Part shown: in pieces, positions 8,188-16,066 of the stretch | Layout of the letters: every line of letters starts with the position of its first letter | Position numbering within the stretch: the first letter of the stretch is position 1 | Assembly: GCA_944392275.1 (NCBI GenBank) | Contig: CALXWA010000001.1 | Coordinates: 378,737 to 442,736, forward strand | DNA: 64,000 bases | Origin: an uncultured Alphaproteobacteria bacterium | GTDB lineage: Bacteria; Pseudomonadota; Alphaproteobacteria; RF32; CAG-239 | Direction: 5' to 3' | Program-made: the position numbers and the translations under genes | Notes under the pieces: model-generated | Told to the model about the DNA's origin: nothing | What the model saw: the letters and a program-made list of their open reading frames with translations, nothing else | Database searches by the model: none

Positions 8188-8946
8188 TTGAAAAAATTTA
8201 TTTTAACAATAGGATTTTGCATAAGCTTACCTTCTTTAGCTTTGGCAGAAGAAATTATCAATGATGATATGCAGCAAGCTTTTAACCAAACCCAACAAGA
8301 AATCAACCAGTCCGTCCAACAAATGGATGCCGTCATGCAAGAGGTTGTCCCGGAGTTGGCTCAAGGCATGTCTGAAACCGTTAATAACATTTTCAATAGT
8401 TTTCCGCCCCTGCTGGAAGCCATGGAGAGGAACCAAGTCTTTTCCAAAACCGGCGCCAAAATGCAACAAGATATTCAAGCCTCTTTACGCCGCATTGAAA
8501 ACGGAATAGGAACCCCATCAAGCACCGATTCTTCAACGCTCTCAAATACTTCCGCAGCCTCTGCTCCCAAAGCCGAGATTAAAGAAAGCTTTCTTTTGAC
8601 CGGAAGCCGCAACGAAAATGGCAAATCGCTTGATTTTATTATCTCACAAAATGCCGAACAAATTCAGGAAACAAAAACTTTAATTGATTACAAGACCTCA
8701 CCGGAAAAATCTGATAAAAATATCCAATTGAGTGACTTCTATCAACAAAACCTTCCGCTGGAAAATTTTGTTTTGGAAAACATTATTGGCCAAAACTTTT
8801 TAGTTTATAACAATGAAACTTACGGAACTTTTATCATTGGTAATTACAACAATAAAATAAACATAAAATTACAAACCGCTGGCATTGATTCTTACGCCAG
8901 AGCTCAAAGTTTTATCCGCAACTTGGAGCAAAATTACCTCAAATAA
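8188..8946 (+). CDS. Secreted coiled-coil protein of unknown function (TTG start)
   Basis: A 252-residue protein with a classical signal peptide (MKKFILTIGFCISLPSLALA, cleavage after residue 20). The mature part opens with a Gln-rich, probably coiled-coil segment (about 25-70), then a helix, a Ser/Thr/Ala linker (about 105-125) and a beta-rich C-terminal domain (about 130-250). This architecture suggests a periplasmic or surface protein; I do not recognise the family. The start is TTG at 8188, supported by AAAAGGA 7 nt upstream. The only nearby ATG (8171) runs into a stop after six codons. It is monocistronic, with a bidirectional terminator behind it. Confidence 0.75.
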   Translation: MKKFILTIGFCISLPSLALAEEIINDDMQQAFNQTQQEINQSVQQMDAVMQEVVPELAQGMSETVNNIFNSFPPLLEAMERNQVFSKTGAKMQQDIQASLRRIENGIGTPSSTDSSTLSNTSAASAPKAEIKESFLLTGSRNENGKSLDFIISQNAEQIQETKTLIDYKTSPEKSDKNIQLSDFYQQNLPLENFVLENIIGQNFLVYNNETYGTFIIGNYNNKINIKLQTAGIDSYARAQSFIRNLEQNYLK

Positions 8947-8961
8947 ACCACAAAAGAAATT

Positions 8962-8999
8962 AAAAAAAAATTCCCCTTTGTTAAGGGGAATTTTTTTTA
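8962..8999 (+). terminator. Bidirectional terminator between the 8188 gene and hisS
   Basis: An A-run, a stem (AATTCCCC pairing with GGGGAATT over a short loop) and a run of eight Ts. It serves the plus-strand gene and, read in reverse, hisS, whose stop lies at its edge. Confidence 0.8.
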
Positions 9000-10301
9000 A
9001 GCCTTAATTTCTTTAATTAAATCATCCAAAGACATTGTCTGTTGAACACCCTCTTTCATGTTTTTGACCGTAAAGACATGATTTTGAGCCTCATCCTCAC
9101 CAATAATAATCAAATACGGAACCTTGATTTTATTGGCATATTCCATCTTCTTCTTAAATTTACAATCCCGCAAATAAACATCGGCAGGAATATCTTCCCG
9201 ACGCAATTTTCCAACCAAATCCAAAGCCAAATTTTGGTACTCTTGACTTTGAACAATAATCAAAGCTCTGTTCGGGGTCGGCCCCTCAATCTCCAATAAA
9301 CCACTATTTTTCAATTGATCAAACAAACGGGTCAAACCAATAGAAATCCCGACACCTGGAAATTTCTTATCCATAAAGACGCTGGAAAGGTTATCATAAC
9401 GCCCGCCGGAACAAACAGAACCAAATTCAGGGTGCTCATCAAAAAACGTTTCATAAACCGTTCCCGTATAATAATCCAACCCACGTGTAATACTCAAATC
9501 GATTTGAATATTCTGCGGATTAATTCCTTGCATTTCTGCCTGAGAGATAACGGTTTTCAACTCATTCAAGCCGGTCTGAAAGTTTTCATTAGAAATTTGC
9601 AATGCTTCCAAAGCCTCTAAAATTTCGGCATTAGAACCCTTAATTTTAATAAAATTCAGCAACTTGCGATTAAGTTCTTCCGCCAATCCCAAATCTGCCA
9701 ATTCACCTAAAAAAGCTTCTTCCGGGATTTTTTTGATTTTATCGACCAAACGTAAAACCTCAACAGTCTTTTCCTCAATCTTCAAACTCTCCAAAAATCC
9801 CGATAACAACTTGCGGTTATTAAGATAAATTTTAAACGCCGGCAACTTCAAGGTCTTAAAGACGGTATAAATCACGGCCAAAACCTCGGCATCATAGACA
9901 ATACTCAGTTCATCCCGATCAATAATATCAATATCGCATTGATAAAATTCTCTAAAACGCCCTTTTTGCGGACGTTCTCCGCGATAAACTTTCCCGATTT
10001 GATAACGCTTAAAAGGAAAAGTCAAATCATTATTATAAAGGGCAACATATTTTGCCAAAGGCACGGTCAAATCAAACCGCATTGCCAAATCGGTATCACC
10101 TTTTTTAAATTCATAAATCTGTTTTTCGGTATCCCCGCCGGATTTTGAGAGCAACACTTCCGCCGTTTCCAAAACAGGAGTATCCAGAGGAGCAAAACCA
10201 AACAGCTCATAAGTATGTCGGATAACGGCTTTCATACGGTCCATAACGATTTGTTCCTGCGGCAAAAGCTCCATAAATCCGGGCAAAGTTCTGAGTGTCA
10301 T
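8997..10301 (-). CDS. hisS: Histidyl-tRNA synthetase
   Basis: This 434-residue class II synthetase charges tRNA-His. Motif 1 includes the N-terminal RTLPGFMELLP and DTPVLETAEVL. Motif 2 is RGERPQKGRFREFYQCDIDII. The histidine-binding RGLDYYTGTVYETF and motif 3 (GVGISIGLTRLFDQL) follow, then the C-terminal anticodon-binding Rossmann fold (RALIIVQSQEYQ onward). The start at 10301 is preferred: AGAGGA lies 5 nt before it, whereas the upstream in-frame ATG at 10316 overlaps that site. It is downstream of the DUF4105 gene with about 130 nt between them. Confidence 0.96.
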   Translation of the reverse strand: MTLRTLPGFMELLPQEQIVMDRMKAVIRHTYELFGFAPLDTPVLETAEVLLSKSGGDTEKQIYEFKKGDTDLAMRFDLTVPLAKYVALYNNDLTFPFKRYQIGKVYRGERPQKGRFREFYQCDIDIIDRDELSIVYDAEVLAVIYTVFKTLKLPAFKIYLNNRKLLSGFLESLKIEEKTVEVLRLVDKIKKIPEEAFLGELADLGLAEELNRKLLNFIKIKGSNAEILEALEALQISNENFQTGLNELKTVISQAEMQGINPQNIQIDLSITRGLDYYTGTVYETFFDEHPEFGSVCSGGRYDNLSSVFMDKKFPGVGISIGLTRLFDQLKNSGLLEIEGPTPNRALIIVQSQEYQNLALDLVGKLRREDIPADVYLRDCKFKKKMEYANKIKVPYLIIIGEDEAQNHVFTVKNMKEGVQQTMSLDDLIKEIKA

Positions 10302-10429
10302 TTTTTCCTCTTTCAAAAAAAATTAAAATTACAACAAAAAATATTATTAAAGACAAAGCGTTGTTTTGTCAAACACAAAAAATCCTTAAACTTTTGAGTT
10401 TTAGCATAAAAGAAAAAATCAAGAATTAT

Positions 10430-12259
10430 TTAGAACAAACGGAAAAAATGCCGCCACGAGAGCAAACTTTCCTCAATATCCTCGCCGTAATTTTGTTGAT
10501 AGCTATAGTTAAAAGCAATGGCGTTATTACGATTAAGAGTATAAGACGTCTCAATTTTATATTTCTGATAACTTCCGATTTTTGCCGATGCATAATATTT
10601 TTCTGCTTCGGCCAACAAACGCCACCGCTCAAAATCTGCATAAACACCAACATTAGCCCCAAGAGCTCCATATTGATTTCTCTGCAAAAAGCCGCCATAA
10701 GCCGCTTTGGCATTTCCCATGGCAAAAAGCCAAATATTATCACGCAAGGCATAGGTGCCGCCACCACCGGCCGTCAAATCCGCCAGATAACCTTCTTCTT
10801 GCGTTTGGGGATCCATTGTTCTTTGGATTCCGGCCAATACCTGAAAAGAGATTGGTGTAAACATCCGATTAATCGGAGAAATAGAACGGATTCCCAACAA
10901 ATCAAAACGCTCCAAAACCGTTTTGTCTTGATGATCATAATGTCTTAAAACCGTATTCAAAAAATTAATTTCAGCTCCTCTTAACAAACCATAGCTGTCA
11001 TCACTTAAAGAATGATAAGCCGGCCGATAAGATATTTCTTGAAAAGCCTCCCCGTTCTTAAAGCCGACCCCAAGGGTTGCCCGCATGGAATCATGAGATT
11101 GAACCGGAGATTTTCCCTCTTTCAATTCCACAAAATTTCCCGATTCTTTAAGTTTGTTTCTTGCTTTCAAGGCTTGGAAGCTCTGCTTTCGATAATCTCC
11201 AAGTTCTAGTTTTTGTGCCACATATTGATATTGCACAAACTGATAAGCCGTTTCCACCACATCGGCTTTTTGAGCTTCCGTCAACTCATTCATAGAATAA
11301 TCTTTATTTTCAATAGCTTGATAATAGGCTTTTTCTTCCTCTTTATTCATTTGTTGCGTACGGAAAATAATTTTATTTTGCCGTGAAGGTCGATAATGAA
11401 TACTTTTAACCAATCCCTTGCGAGCCACCACGGCTTTAATGGTATCCAGCGGAATAACCTGAACCGGAAAATCCTGAGCCAATCGCAAATCCGGACGCAC
11501 GGCATCCAACATCTCCATCAACATATAAGAACAATTTCTTGAAAAAAAGAAATATCGTGATTGAGCATGCCCAACCTCCCACAAATGAGCCACAAAGAAA
11601 TCTCGCTCCTGCGGAGTAAAGTCCAAACTAAACTCCCAGATATCTCTGTTTTCAATATTATTATAAGTATTAATGATTTCATAATACGGTTTGACCGTAA
11701 AACCGCCAAAATAACCTCCGGTCAAGCCCAAAATAGCATACAAAGCTCCGTTTTCTTCCCCTCGGGTAAAGGCCCCGTAATTAGCACCATGTGCCAAAAG
11801 CTGCGTTCCCTTGCGAGCCGTATCTATCCGAAGCAACGTATGCCCGAACAAAGAAGACGGATTATTCATATAAGCATCCGTAAATAAAAGAGTAATCCCA
11901 TTGGGACGCAAATCATCATAAAATTTTTCCAGCTCTGCACATTTAGGATATTTGGTATCAATCAGCCCGTTTTTTTGCAAAAACTGATACCGAGCCGGAA
12001 AAAGACATTTGGTTTTATCATCATTTGACTGGAATAAAGCAATTGTTGCCTCTAATTCTTCTTTAGGATTCAATTTTCCTTTAGTACTAAGAAAAAAGGC
12101 AAGAGAATCAATTGTACTTTCGTAGCCTCCCAACAGTTTTTCTTGATAATGCCCCAAAGCCAACCATTCTTTTGTTTGTGCAACATCAACCACAGCCCCT
12201 TGAGCCGCCTTAATACCACTTAATAAAAAACACAAACAAAATAAAAGACTTTTTTTCAT
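10430..12259 (-). CDS. DUF4105 (Lnb-like) envelope protein with C-terminal beta-rich domain
   Basis: A 609-residue protein with a signal peptide (MKKSLLFCLCFLLSGIKAAQG). The middle region (about 110-280) matches DUF4105: LFTDAYMNNPSSLFGHTLLRID with its candidate catalytic His, HGANYGAFT, GGYFGGFTVKPYYE, and SRNCSYMLMEMLD with a candidate catalytic Cys. Family knowledge: DUF4105 proteins of Bacteroidota include the lipoprotein N-acyltransferase Lnb. That function here is inference. The last ~230 residues alternate like an outer-membrane barrel and end in Phe. Neither ATG (12259 or 12265) has a Shine-Dalgarno sequence, and a terminator hairpin ends about 15 nt upstream, so expression may depend on read-through. 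Confidence 0.75.
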   Translation of the reverse strand: MKKSLLFCLCFLLSGIKAAQGAVVDVAQTKEWLALGHYQEKLLGGYESTIDSLAFFLSTKGKLNPKEELEATIALFQSNDDKTKCLFPARYQFLQKNGLIDTKYPKCAELEKFYDDLRPNGITLLFTDAYMNNPSSLFGHTLLRIDTARKGTQLLAHGANYGAFTRGEENGALYAILGLTGGYFGGFTVKPYYEIINTYNNIENRDIWEFSLDFTPQERDFFVAHLWEVGHAQSRYFFFSRNCSYMLMEMLDAVRPDLRLAQDFPVQVIPLDTIKAVVARKGLVKSIHYRPSRQNKIIFRTQQMNKEEEKAYYQAIENKDYSMNELTEAQKADVVETAYQFVQYQYVAQKLELGDYRKQSFQALKARNKLKESGNFVELKEGKSPVQSHDSMRATLGVGFKNGEAFQEISYRPAYHSLSDDSYGLLRGAEINFLNTVLRHYDHQDKTVLERFDLLGIRSISPINRMFTPISFQVLAGIQRTMDPQTQEEGYLADLTAGGGGTYALRDNIWLFAMGNAKAAYGGFLQRNQYGALGANVGVYADFERWRLLAEAEKYYASAKIGSYQKYKIETSYTLNRNNAIAFNYSYQQNYGEDIEESLLSWRHFFRLF

Positions 12260-12274
12260 CGGCATCTATATAAA

Positions 12275-12319
12275 AAAAGCAAAGTTTGAGACGGATATCC
12301 CTTCTCAAACTTTGCTTTT
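12275..12319 (-). terminator. Strong terminator/attenuator between the DUF3015 and DUF4105 genes
   Basis: A 17-bp perfect stem (12275-12291 with 12303-12319) and 11-nt loop. On the minus strand the T-run falls immediately before the start codon of the DUF4105 gene. Confidence 0.85.
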
Positions 12320-12329
12320 ATCCCTTATT

Positions 12330-12788
12330 TTAGGCTTGAACAACTTGGAACAATTTCAACGTAACATCCAAAGCATCGGCATTTTCATCAGCAAACAAAT
12401 AGGCAAAATTTTGTTTAGATATTTCACCTAACTTTTCACTGTCCATATTCAAAATACCGGCTAAAGTATCAATTGTTTCTCCATGACCGGCAGCGGCATC
12501 CATCGCATACAATTCAAGGTTATTTTCTAAAAATGCCAAAGCCATTTTACCGGTACCGCCCGTAACACGACCATTCGGATCACAACCCGAAGTTCCGGAA
12601 GAAATACCAAAGGTTTGTGTTCCGAAAGAACCATTTGTCGTTGCCGCCAAAATTTGCGGAACCCGACCACTGTTTCCACGCCAAGCCATAGACCCAAGTC
12701 CACAACCGGTACTATCAATAGCGTGTGCCGGAGCTGACATCATCAAAGCCCCACCCATCAACAAAGAAGCCAAATAAATTTTTTTCAT
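12330..12788 (-). CDS. DUF3015 family secreted protein
   Basis: This 152-residue protein has a signal peptide ending in APAHA. The mature start carries the DUF3015 signature: GCGLGSMAW, then QILAATTNGSFGTQTFGISS, then GTSGC. The C-terminal half is helical. Family members are periplasmic or surface proteins of unknown function found in proteobacteria. Two conserved cysteines could form a disulfide. The start at 12788 is set by AGGAG 6 nt upstream; the ATG at 12794 abuts that site and is unlikely. It lies upstream of the DUF4105 gene with a strong hairpin between them. Confidence 0.85.
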   Translation of the reverse strand: MKKIYLASLLMGGALMMSAPAHAIDSTGCGLGSMAWRGNSGRVPQILAATTNGSFGTQTFGISSGTSGCDPNGRVTGGTGKMALAFLENNLELYAMDAAAGHGETIDTLAGILNMDSEKLGEISKQNFAYLFADENADALDVTLKLFQVVQA

Positions 12789-12880
12789 TTCCATCTCCTA
12801 ATTATAAAATTCACTAACTATACGCTAGCATAATTATAAAAAATGTATAGAACAACCTCTGAGTTTTTCACATCTAAAGA

Positions 12881-14008
12881 TTAATTTTTGCTTTTATCAA
12901 AACTCTCAATCAATTTAAGCCACTTTCCGATAATGATTTCAGGAGTATAATTTTGCATATCGGCAACGGCATTCTTCCCAAACTTTATCCGCAAATTTTT
13001 ATCAGACATCAGCAAACGTAATTTTTCGGTAAAATCATCCAAATCATCGGCCAAAAAACCGTTATGCCCATCAATAATAACCTCATTAACCGACAACGCT
13101 TCCTTAAATCCAAGTGACGGAAGTCCGGCCGCCATACCATCGGCCAAGGCCAAGCTAAATCCTTCTACCAAAGACGGAAAAGCATGAATATCTGCCGTCT
13201 TATACAAAGCCTTGACATCTTTGCAATACCCCATCAAAAAGACATTCTTTTCAACATGATATTTTTTGATTAACTCTTCCAGTTCGGCATCATATTCGGG
13301 GTATTTGCGTAATCCCCAAATTTCGACACGCCAATCTGGAAAATCTTTTGCAATTCTGCCAAAAGCCTCAACCAACAAATGCGGACGTTTGATTTTTTTC
13401 TCAACACGGGTAACATAAATAATCCGTTTTTTTTCATTCTCTAAATCCGCTTTTTCATCCTCCTTAAATTGGTAAACCACATTGGCGATACTCACAATTT
13501 TTTTGGGTTCAAAGAACTTATCAACTGTGGCAATATAAGAGTTTAATAACACATGGAAGACCGAAACCTTGTCAAAACTGCGTTTATAATACCAACGCGT
13601 AAAAAACGGCTTGTTTTTATATTTATCCAAAATAACGGGAGGATAATTATGGACCATTAAAATAATGGGAATATCATGATTTTGAAAACGAGTAACATTA
13701 AACAAATCGACCGGAAAATAACAAATAATCACATCCGGCTTTTCAGCCTTTATCAATTGATTAAACCGCCAATAAGCGGGAATTAACTTGCAACGTAGTT
13801 TATGATAAAGATTTATCAACGGATTCTCCGTTTTTCCGCTCAAGTTGACCAATTTGACCTTGTCACTCAAAATATTTCCACTACCAAGTTTTGAGTACGT
13901 ATCACAAACCAAAACGATTTCATGCCCCTTTTCGGCCAACAAATTTACAAAATAAACCAACCAGTTTGTATTCAAAACATTTCTGTCTCTAACGAGCATT
14001 ATCTTCAT
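12881..14008 (-). CDS. Glycosyltransferase family 4-like protein
   Basis: This 375-residue GT-B fold enzyme probably transfers a sugar from a nucleotide donor onto an envelope glycan. The N-terminal acceptor domain has IMLVRDRNVLNTNWLVYF and VIICYFPVDLF. The C-terminal donor domain has RIIYVTRVEKKIKRPHLLVEAF, VFLMGYCKDVKALYKTADIHAFPS and the family EX7E-like segment LVEGFSLALADGMAAGLPSLGF. The acceptor and sugar cannot be read from sequence. CGGAG about 9 nt upstream supports the ATG. It stands alone, with no polysaccharide gene cluster nearby in this window. Confidence 0.88.
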   Translation of the reverse strand: MKIMLVRDRNVLNTNWLVYFVNLLAEKGHEIVLVCDTYSKLGSGNILSDKVKLVNLSGKTENPLINLYHKLRCKLIPAYWRFNQLIKAEKPDVIICYFPVDLFNVTRFQNHDIPIILMVHNYPPVILDKYKNKPFFTRWYYKRSFDKVSVFHVLLNSYIATVDKFFEPKKIVSIANVVYQFKEDEKADLENEKKRIIYVTRVEKKIKRPHLLVEAFGRIAKDFPDWRVEIWGLRKYPEYDAELEELIKKYHVEKNVFLMGYCKDVKALYKTADIHAFPSLVEGFSLALADGMAAGLPSLGFKEALSVNEVIIDGHNGFLADDLDDFTEKLRLLMSDKNLRIKFGKNAVADMQNYTPEIIIGKWLKLIESFDKSKN

Positions 14009-14107
14009 ATTTTACAACTCCGTAATGATCAAATAATAGACAAGACTAACACAACAAAAGCAAAAGTATAGTTTTACCTTCCAGTTTTTCACATCTCAAC
14101 AAAGCTC

Positions 14108-14135
14108 TTGATTTATTTTAAATTACTGTTATTAT
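14108..14135 (+). promoter_or_regulatory. Candidate greA promoter (extended -10)
   Basis: TTGATT (14108-14113), a 16-nt spacer and TATTAT (14130-14135) with a TG at 14127-14128. It predicts a leader of about 85 nt carrying the hairpin at 14162-14187. Confidence 0.45.
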
Positions 14136-14161
14136 CATTCTTATCATAACAATACATCCGG

Positions 14162-14198
14162 CTGTGATGAAGTTTTCTTCATCGCAGTCTGTTTTTTC
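14162..14198 (+). terminator. Terminator-like hairpin in the greA leader
   Basis: An 11-bp stem with one G-T pair (14162-14172 with 14177-14187) and a TTTT loop, followed by TCTGTTTTTTC. It precedes the greA ATG by about 30 nt, so it can end a short leader RNA or attenuate greA. Confidence 0.7.
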
Positions 14199-14227
14199 TA
14201 ACTAAAATTTTAACAGCAGGTGATAAA

Positions 14228-14701
14228 ATGGAAAAATTTCCCTTAACCAAACAAGGGTTCATTGCTCTTGAACAAGAATTAAAAAACTTAAAAGGAGTCG
14301 AGAGACCAAATATTATTGCCGCAATTGCAGAAGCTCGCTCTCACGGGGATTTATCTGAGAATGCGGAATACTCGGCCGCCAAAGAAAAACAAAGCTTTAT
14401 TGAAGGCCGCATCCAAGATTTGGAAGCCGTTTTAAGTCGTGCTCAAGTTATTGATGTTGCCGCCACAAAAAGCGATGTAATTCGTTTTGGAGCTACCGTA
14501 AGCGTTGCGGATGAAGACACCAATGAAGAAAAGACATATCAAATTGTCGGGGATTATGAGGCAGATATTGAAAAGAACAAAATTTCTCTGTCCTCTCCTC
14601 TGGCCAAAGCCCTTATTGGCAAAGAAGTCGGCGATGTTGCTGAATATATGGCTCCCGGAGGCAAAAAATCCTTTGAAATTATTGATGTCTCCTACATTTA
14701 A
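14228..14701 (+). CDS. greA: Transcription elongation factor GreA
   Basis: This 157-residue factor inserts its coiled coil into the RNA polymerase secondary channel to trigger cleavage of backtracked RNA. The N-terminal coiled coil (residues 1-75) carries the acidic tip loop HGDLSENAEYSAAKEKQ, and the C-terminal FKBP-like domain ends in KSFEIIDVSYI. The length is standard. AGGTG about 8 nt upstream supports the ATG. The leader hairpin suggests transcriptional attenuation. A terminator follows at 14725. Confidence 0.96.
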   Translation: MEKFPLTKQGFIALEQELKNLKGVERPNIIAAIAEARSHGDLSENAEYSAAKEKQSFIEGRIQDLEAVLSRAQVIDVAATKSDVIRFGATVSVADEDTNEEKTYQIVGDYEADIEKNKISLSSPLAKALIGKEVGDVAEYMAPGGKKSFEIIDVSYI

Positions 14702-14724
14702 AAGACGTCAAAATTGACTATATC

Positions 14725-14759
14725 AAAACCGTCTGAAAAAAATCAGACGGTTTTTTTTC
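14725..14759 (+). terminator. greA terminator
   Basis: A 12-bp perfect stem (14725-14736 with 14743-14754) and an eight-T run. Confidence 0.85.
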
Positions 14760-14778
14760 TTATATAAAGGAGATTAAA

Positions 14779-15006
14779 ATGAGCACCCAACATTATACCG
14801 AAGAACCTGGAACTTGTGATTGTCGGGATGATAGCAATTGCGGCTGTACCTATCCCAACAACATCCGTGATTATGAAAATATGGCACAAAACACCCACAC
14901 CAAAGTTCATCACCACCCGACACTAAAAAAAGACACAATTTGCTACTGTACACCGCAAAGTGAATGCGACTGTGTCCGCCCCAAGAAAAAAACGGATAAC
15001 ATTTAA
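14779..15006 (+). CDS. Small Cys/His-rich protein, possibly metal-binding
   Basis: A 75-residue protein with eight cysteines, all in CxC pairs: CDC (13-15), CGC (21-23), CYC (56-58) and CDC (64-66). They form two near-symmetric modules, CDCRDDSNCGC and CYCTPQSECDC, separated by a His-rich linker (THTKVHHHP). The pattern suggests binding of Zn, Cu or similar ions in a metallothionein-like way, but I know no matching family. AAAGGAG lies about 7 nt before the ATG. It sits 20 nt after the greA terminator and before trxB's promoter, so it has little room for a promoter and may rely on read-through from greA. The real-gene call rests on the duplicated module and the ribosome site. Confidence 0.75.
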   Translation: MSTQHYTEEPGTCDCRDDSNCGCTYPNNIRDYENMAQNTHTKVHHHPTLKKDTICYCTPQSECDCVRPKKKTDNI

Positions 15007-15012
15007 TCAGAC

Positions 15013-15040
15013 TTGATAAAATAAATATATCAGCTAAAAT
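15013..15040 (+). promoter_or_regulatory. Candidate trxB promoter
   Basis: TTGATA (15013-15018), a 16-nt spacer and TAAAAT (15035-15040), about 33 nt before the trxB ATG. Confidence 0.5.
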
Positions 15041-15073
15041 GGCGACATTTGAATAATTAAGGAGTTAACCATA

Positions 15074-16021
15074 ATGGCTGAATATAAAACAAAAGTATTA
15101 ATCATCGGATCCGGTCCGGCCGGATATACGGCAGGAATTTATGCCGCTCGTGCCGGATTAAAACCGATTATTGTTTCCGGAGAACAAATCGGTGGTCAAC
15201 TTACCATGACCAATGATATTGAAAATTTTCCCGGTTTTGCCACCCCGATATCGGGAATGGAATTAATGGATAAAATGCGCAACCAAGCCTTAAATGTCGG
15301 AGTTGAAATTATTGATGATAAAATAACGGAAGTCGACTTCAGCCAACGCCCGTTTTCCTGCTCTTCCGAAAATCACAACCTCTTTTGCGGAGAAACGGTT
15401 ATCATTGCAACCGGAGCCTCTGCCCGTTGGCTAGGCTTGGAGAGTGAAACCAAATTCCGTGGTTTTGGCGTATCGGCTTGTGCAACATGTGACGGATTTT
15501 TCTACCGCAACCGCGATGTCGCTGTTATCGGCGGTGGTAACACAGCCGTTGACGAAGCCATTTATTTAACCGGCTTTGCTCGTTCGGTCACACTCATTCA
15601 TCGCAGAGATTCTCTCCGAGCTGACAAACATTTGCAAGAACGCCTTTTTGCAAACCCCAAAATTCGTGTTGAATGGGACAGTGTCGTTGATGAAGTTCTC
15701 GGAACGGATAACCCGCTTGGAGTTACGGGCCTTCGTCTCAAAAATATTAAAACCGATGAAACCAAAGTCCTCAATGTGGAAGGTGTGTTTATGGCCATTG
15801 GTCACCACCCCAACACAGAATTATTTAAAAACCAACTAAAACTGGATAAAGACGGCTATATTGAAACCTTACCCAATAGCTGTCAAACCAGTGTTGAAGG
15901 GGTTTTTGCCGCCGGAGATGTTAAAGATCCCAATTTCCGACAAGCGGTCGTTGCCGCCGGAAGCGGTTGTATTGCCGCTCTGGAAACCGAAAAATATCTT
16001 TCGGCTCAACCGCAAAAATAA
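15074..16021 (+). CDS. trxB: Thioredoxin-disulfide reductase
   Basis: A 315-residue FAD/NADPH enzyme that reduces thioredoxin in the cytosol. The N-terminal FAD site is GSGPAGYTAGIYAARAGL. The redox-active CATC (in SACATCDGFFYRN, about residues 136-139) is intact. The NADPH site is AVIGGGNTAVDEA, and the C-terminal FAD motif GVFAAGDVKDPNFRQAVVAAG ends the fold. AAGGAG about 10 nt upstream supports the ATG. The small Cys-rich gene lies just upstream. Confidence 0.96.
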   Translation: MAEYKTKVLIIGSGPAGYTAGIYAARAGLKPIIVSGEQIGGQLTMTNDIENFPGFATPISGMELMDKMRNQALNVGVEIIDDKITEVDFSQRPFSCSSENHNLFCGETVIIATGASARWLGLESETKFRGFGVSACATCDGFFYRNRDVAVIGGGNTAVDEAIYLTGFARSVTLIHRRDSLRADKHLQERLFANPKIRVEWDSVVDEVLGTDNPLGVTGLRLKNIKTDETKVLNVEGVFMAIGHHPNTELFKNQLKLDKDGYIETLPNSCQTSVEGVFAAGDVKDPNFRQAVVAAGSGCIAALETEKYLSAQPQK

Positions 16022-16030
16022 TCATTCTAA

Positions 16031-16066
16031 AAATAAAAAAAAGCCCTGTAACAGGGCTTTTTTTTA
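16031..16066 (+). terminator. Bidirectional terminator between trxB and the ABC exporter
   Basis: AAAAAAGCCCTG, a short TAA loop, and CAGGGCTTTTTTTT. It serves both convergent units. Confidence 0.8.

Noticed and set aside
10295..10948. 217-codon plus-strand frame opposite the DUF4105 gene
   Set aside because: It overlaps the barrel-coding end of a real gene and lacks protein-like composition.
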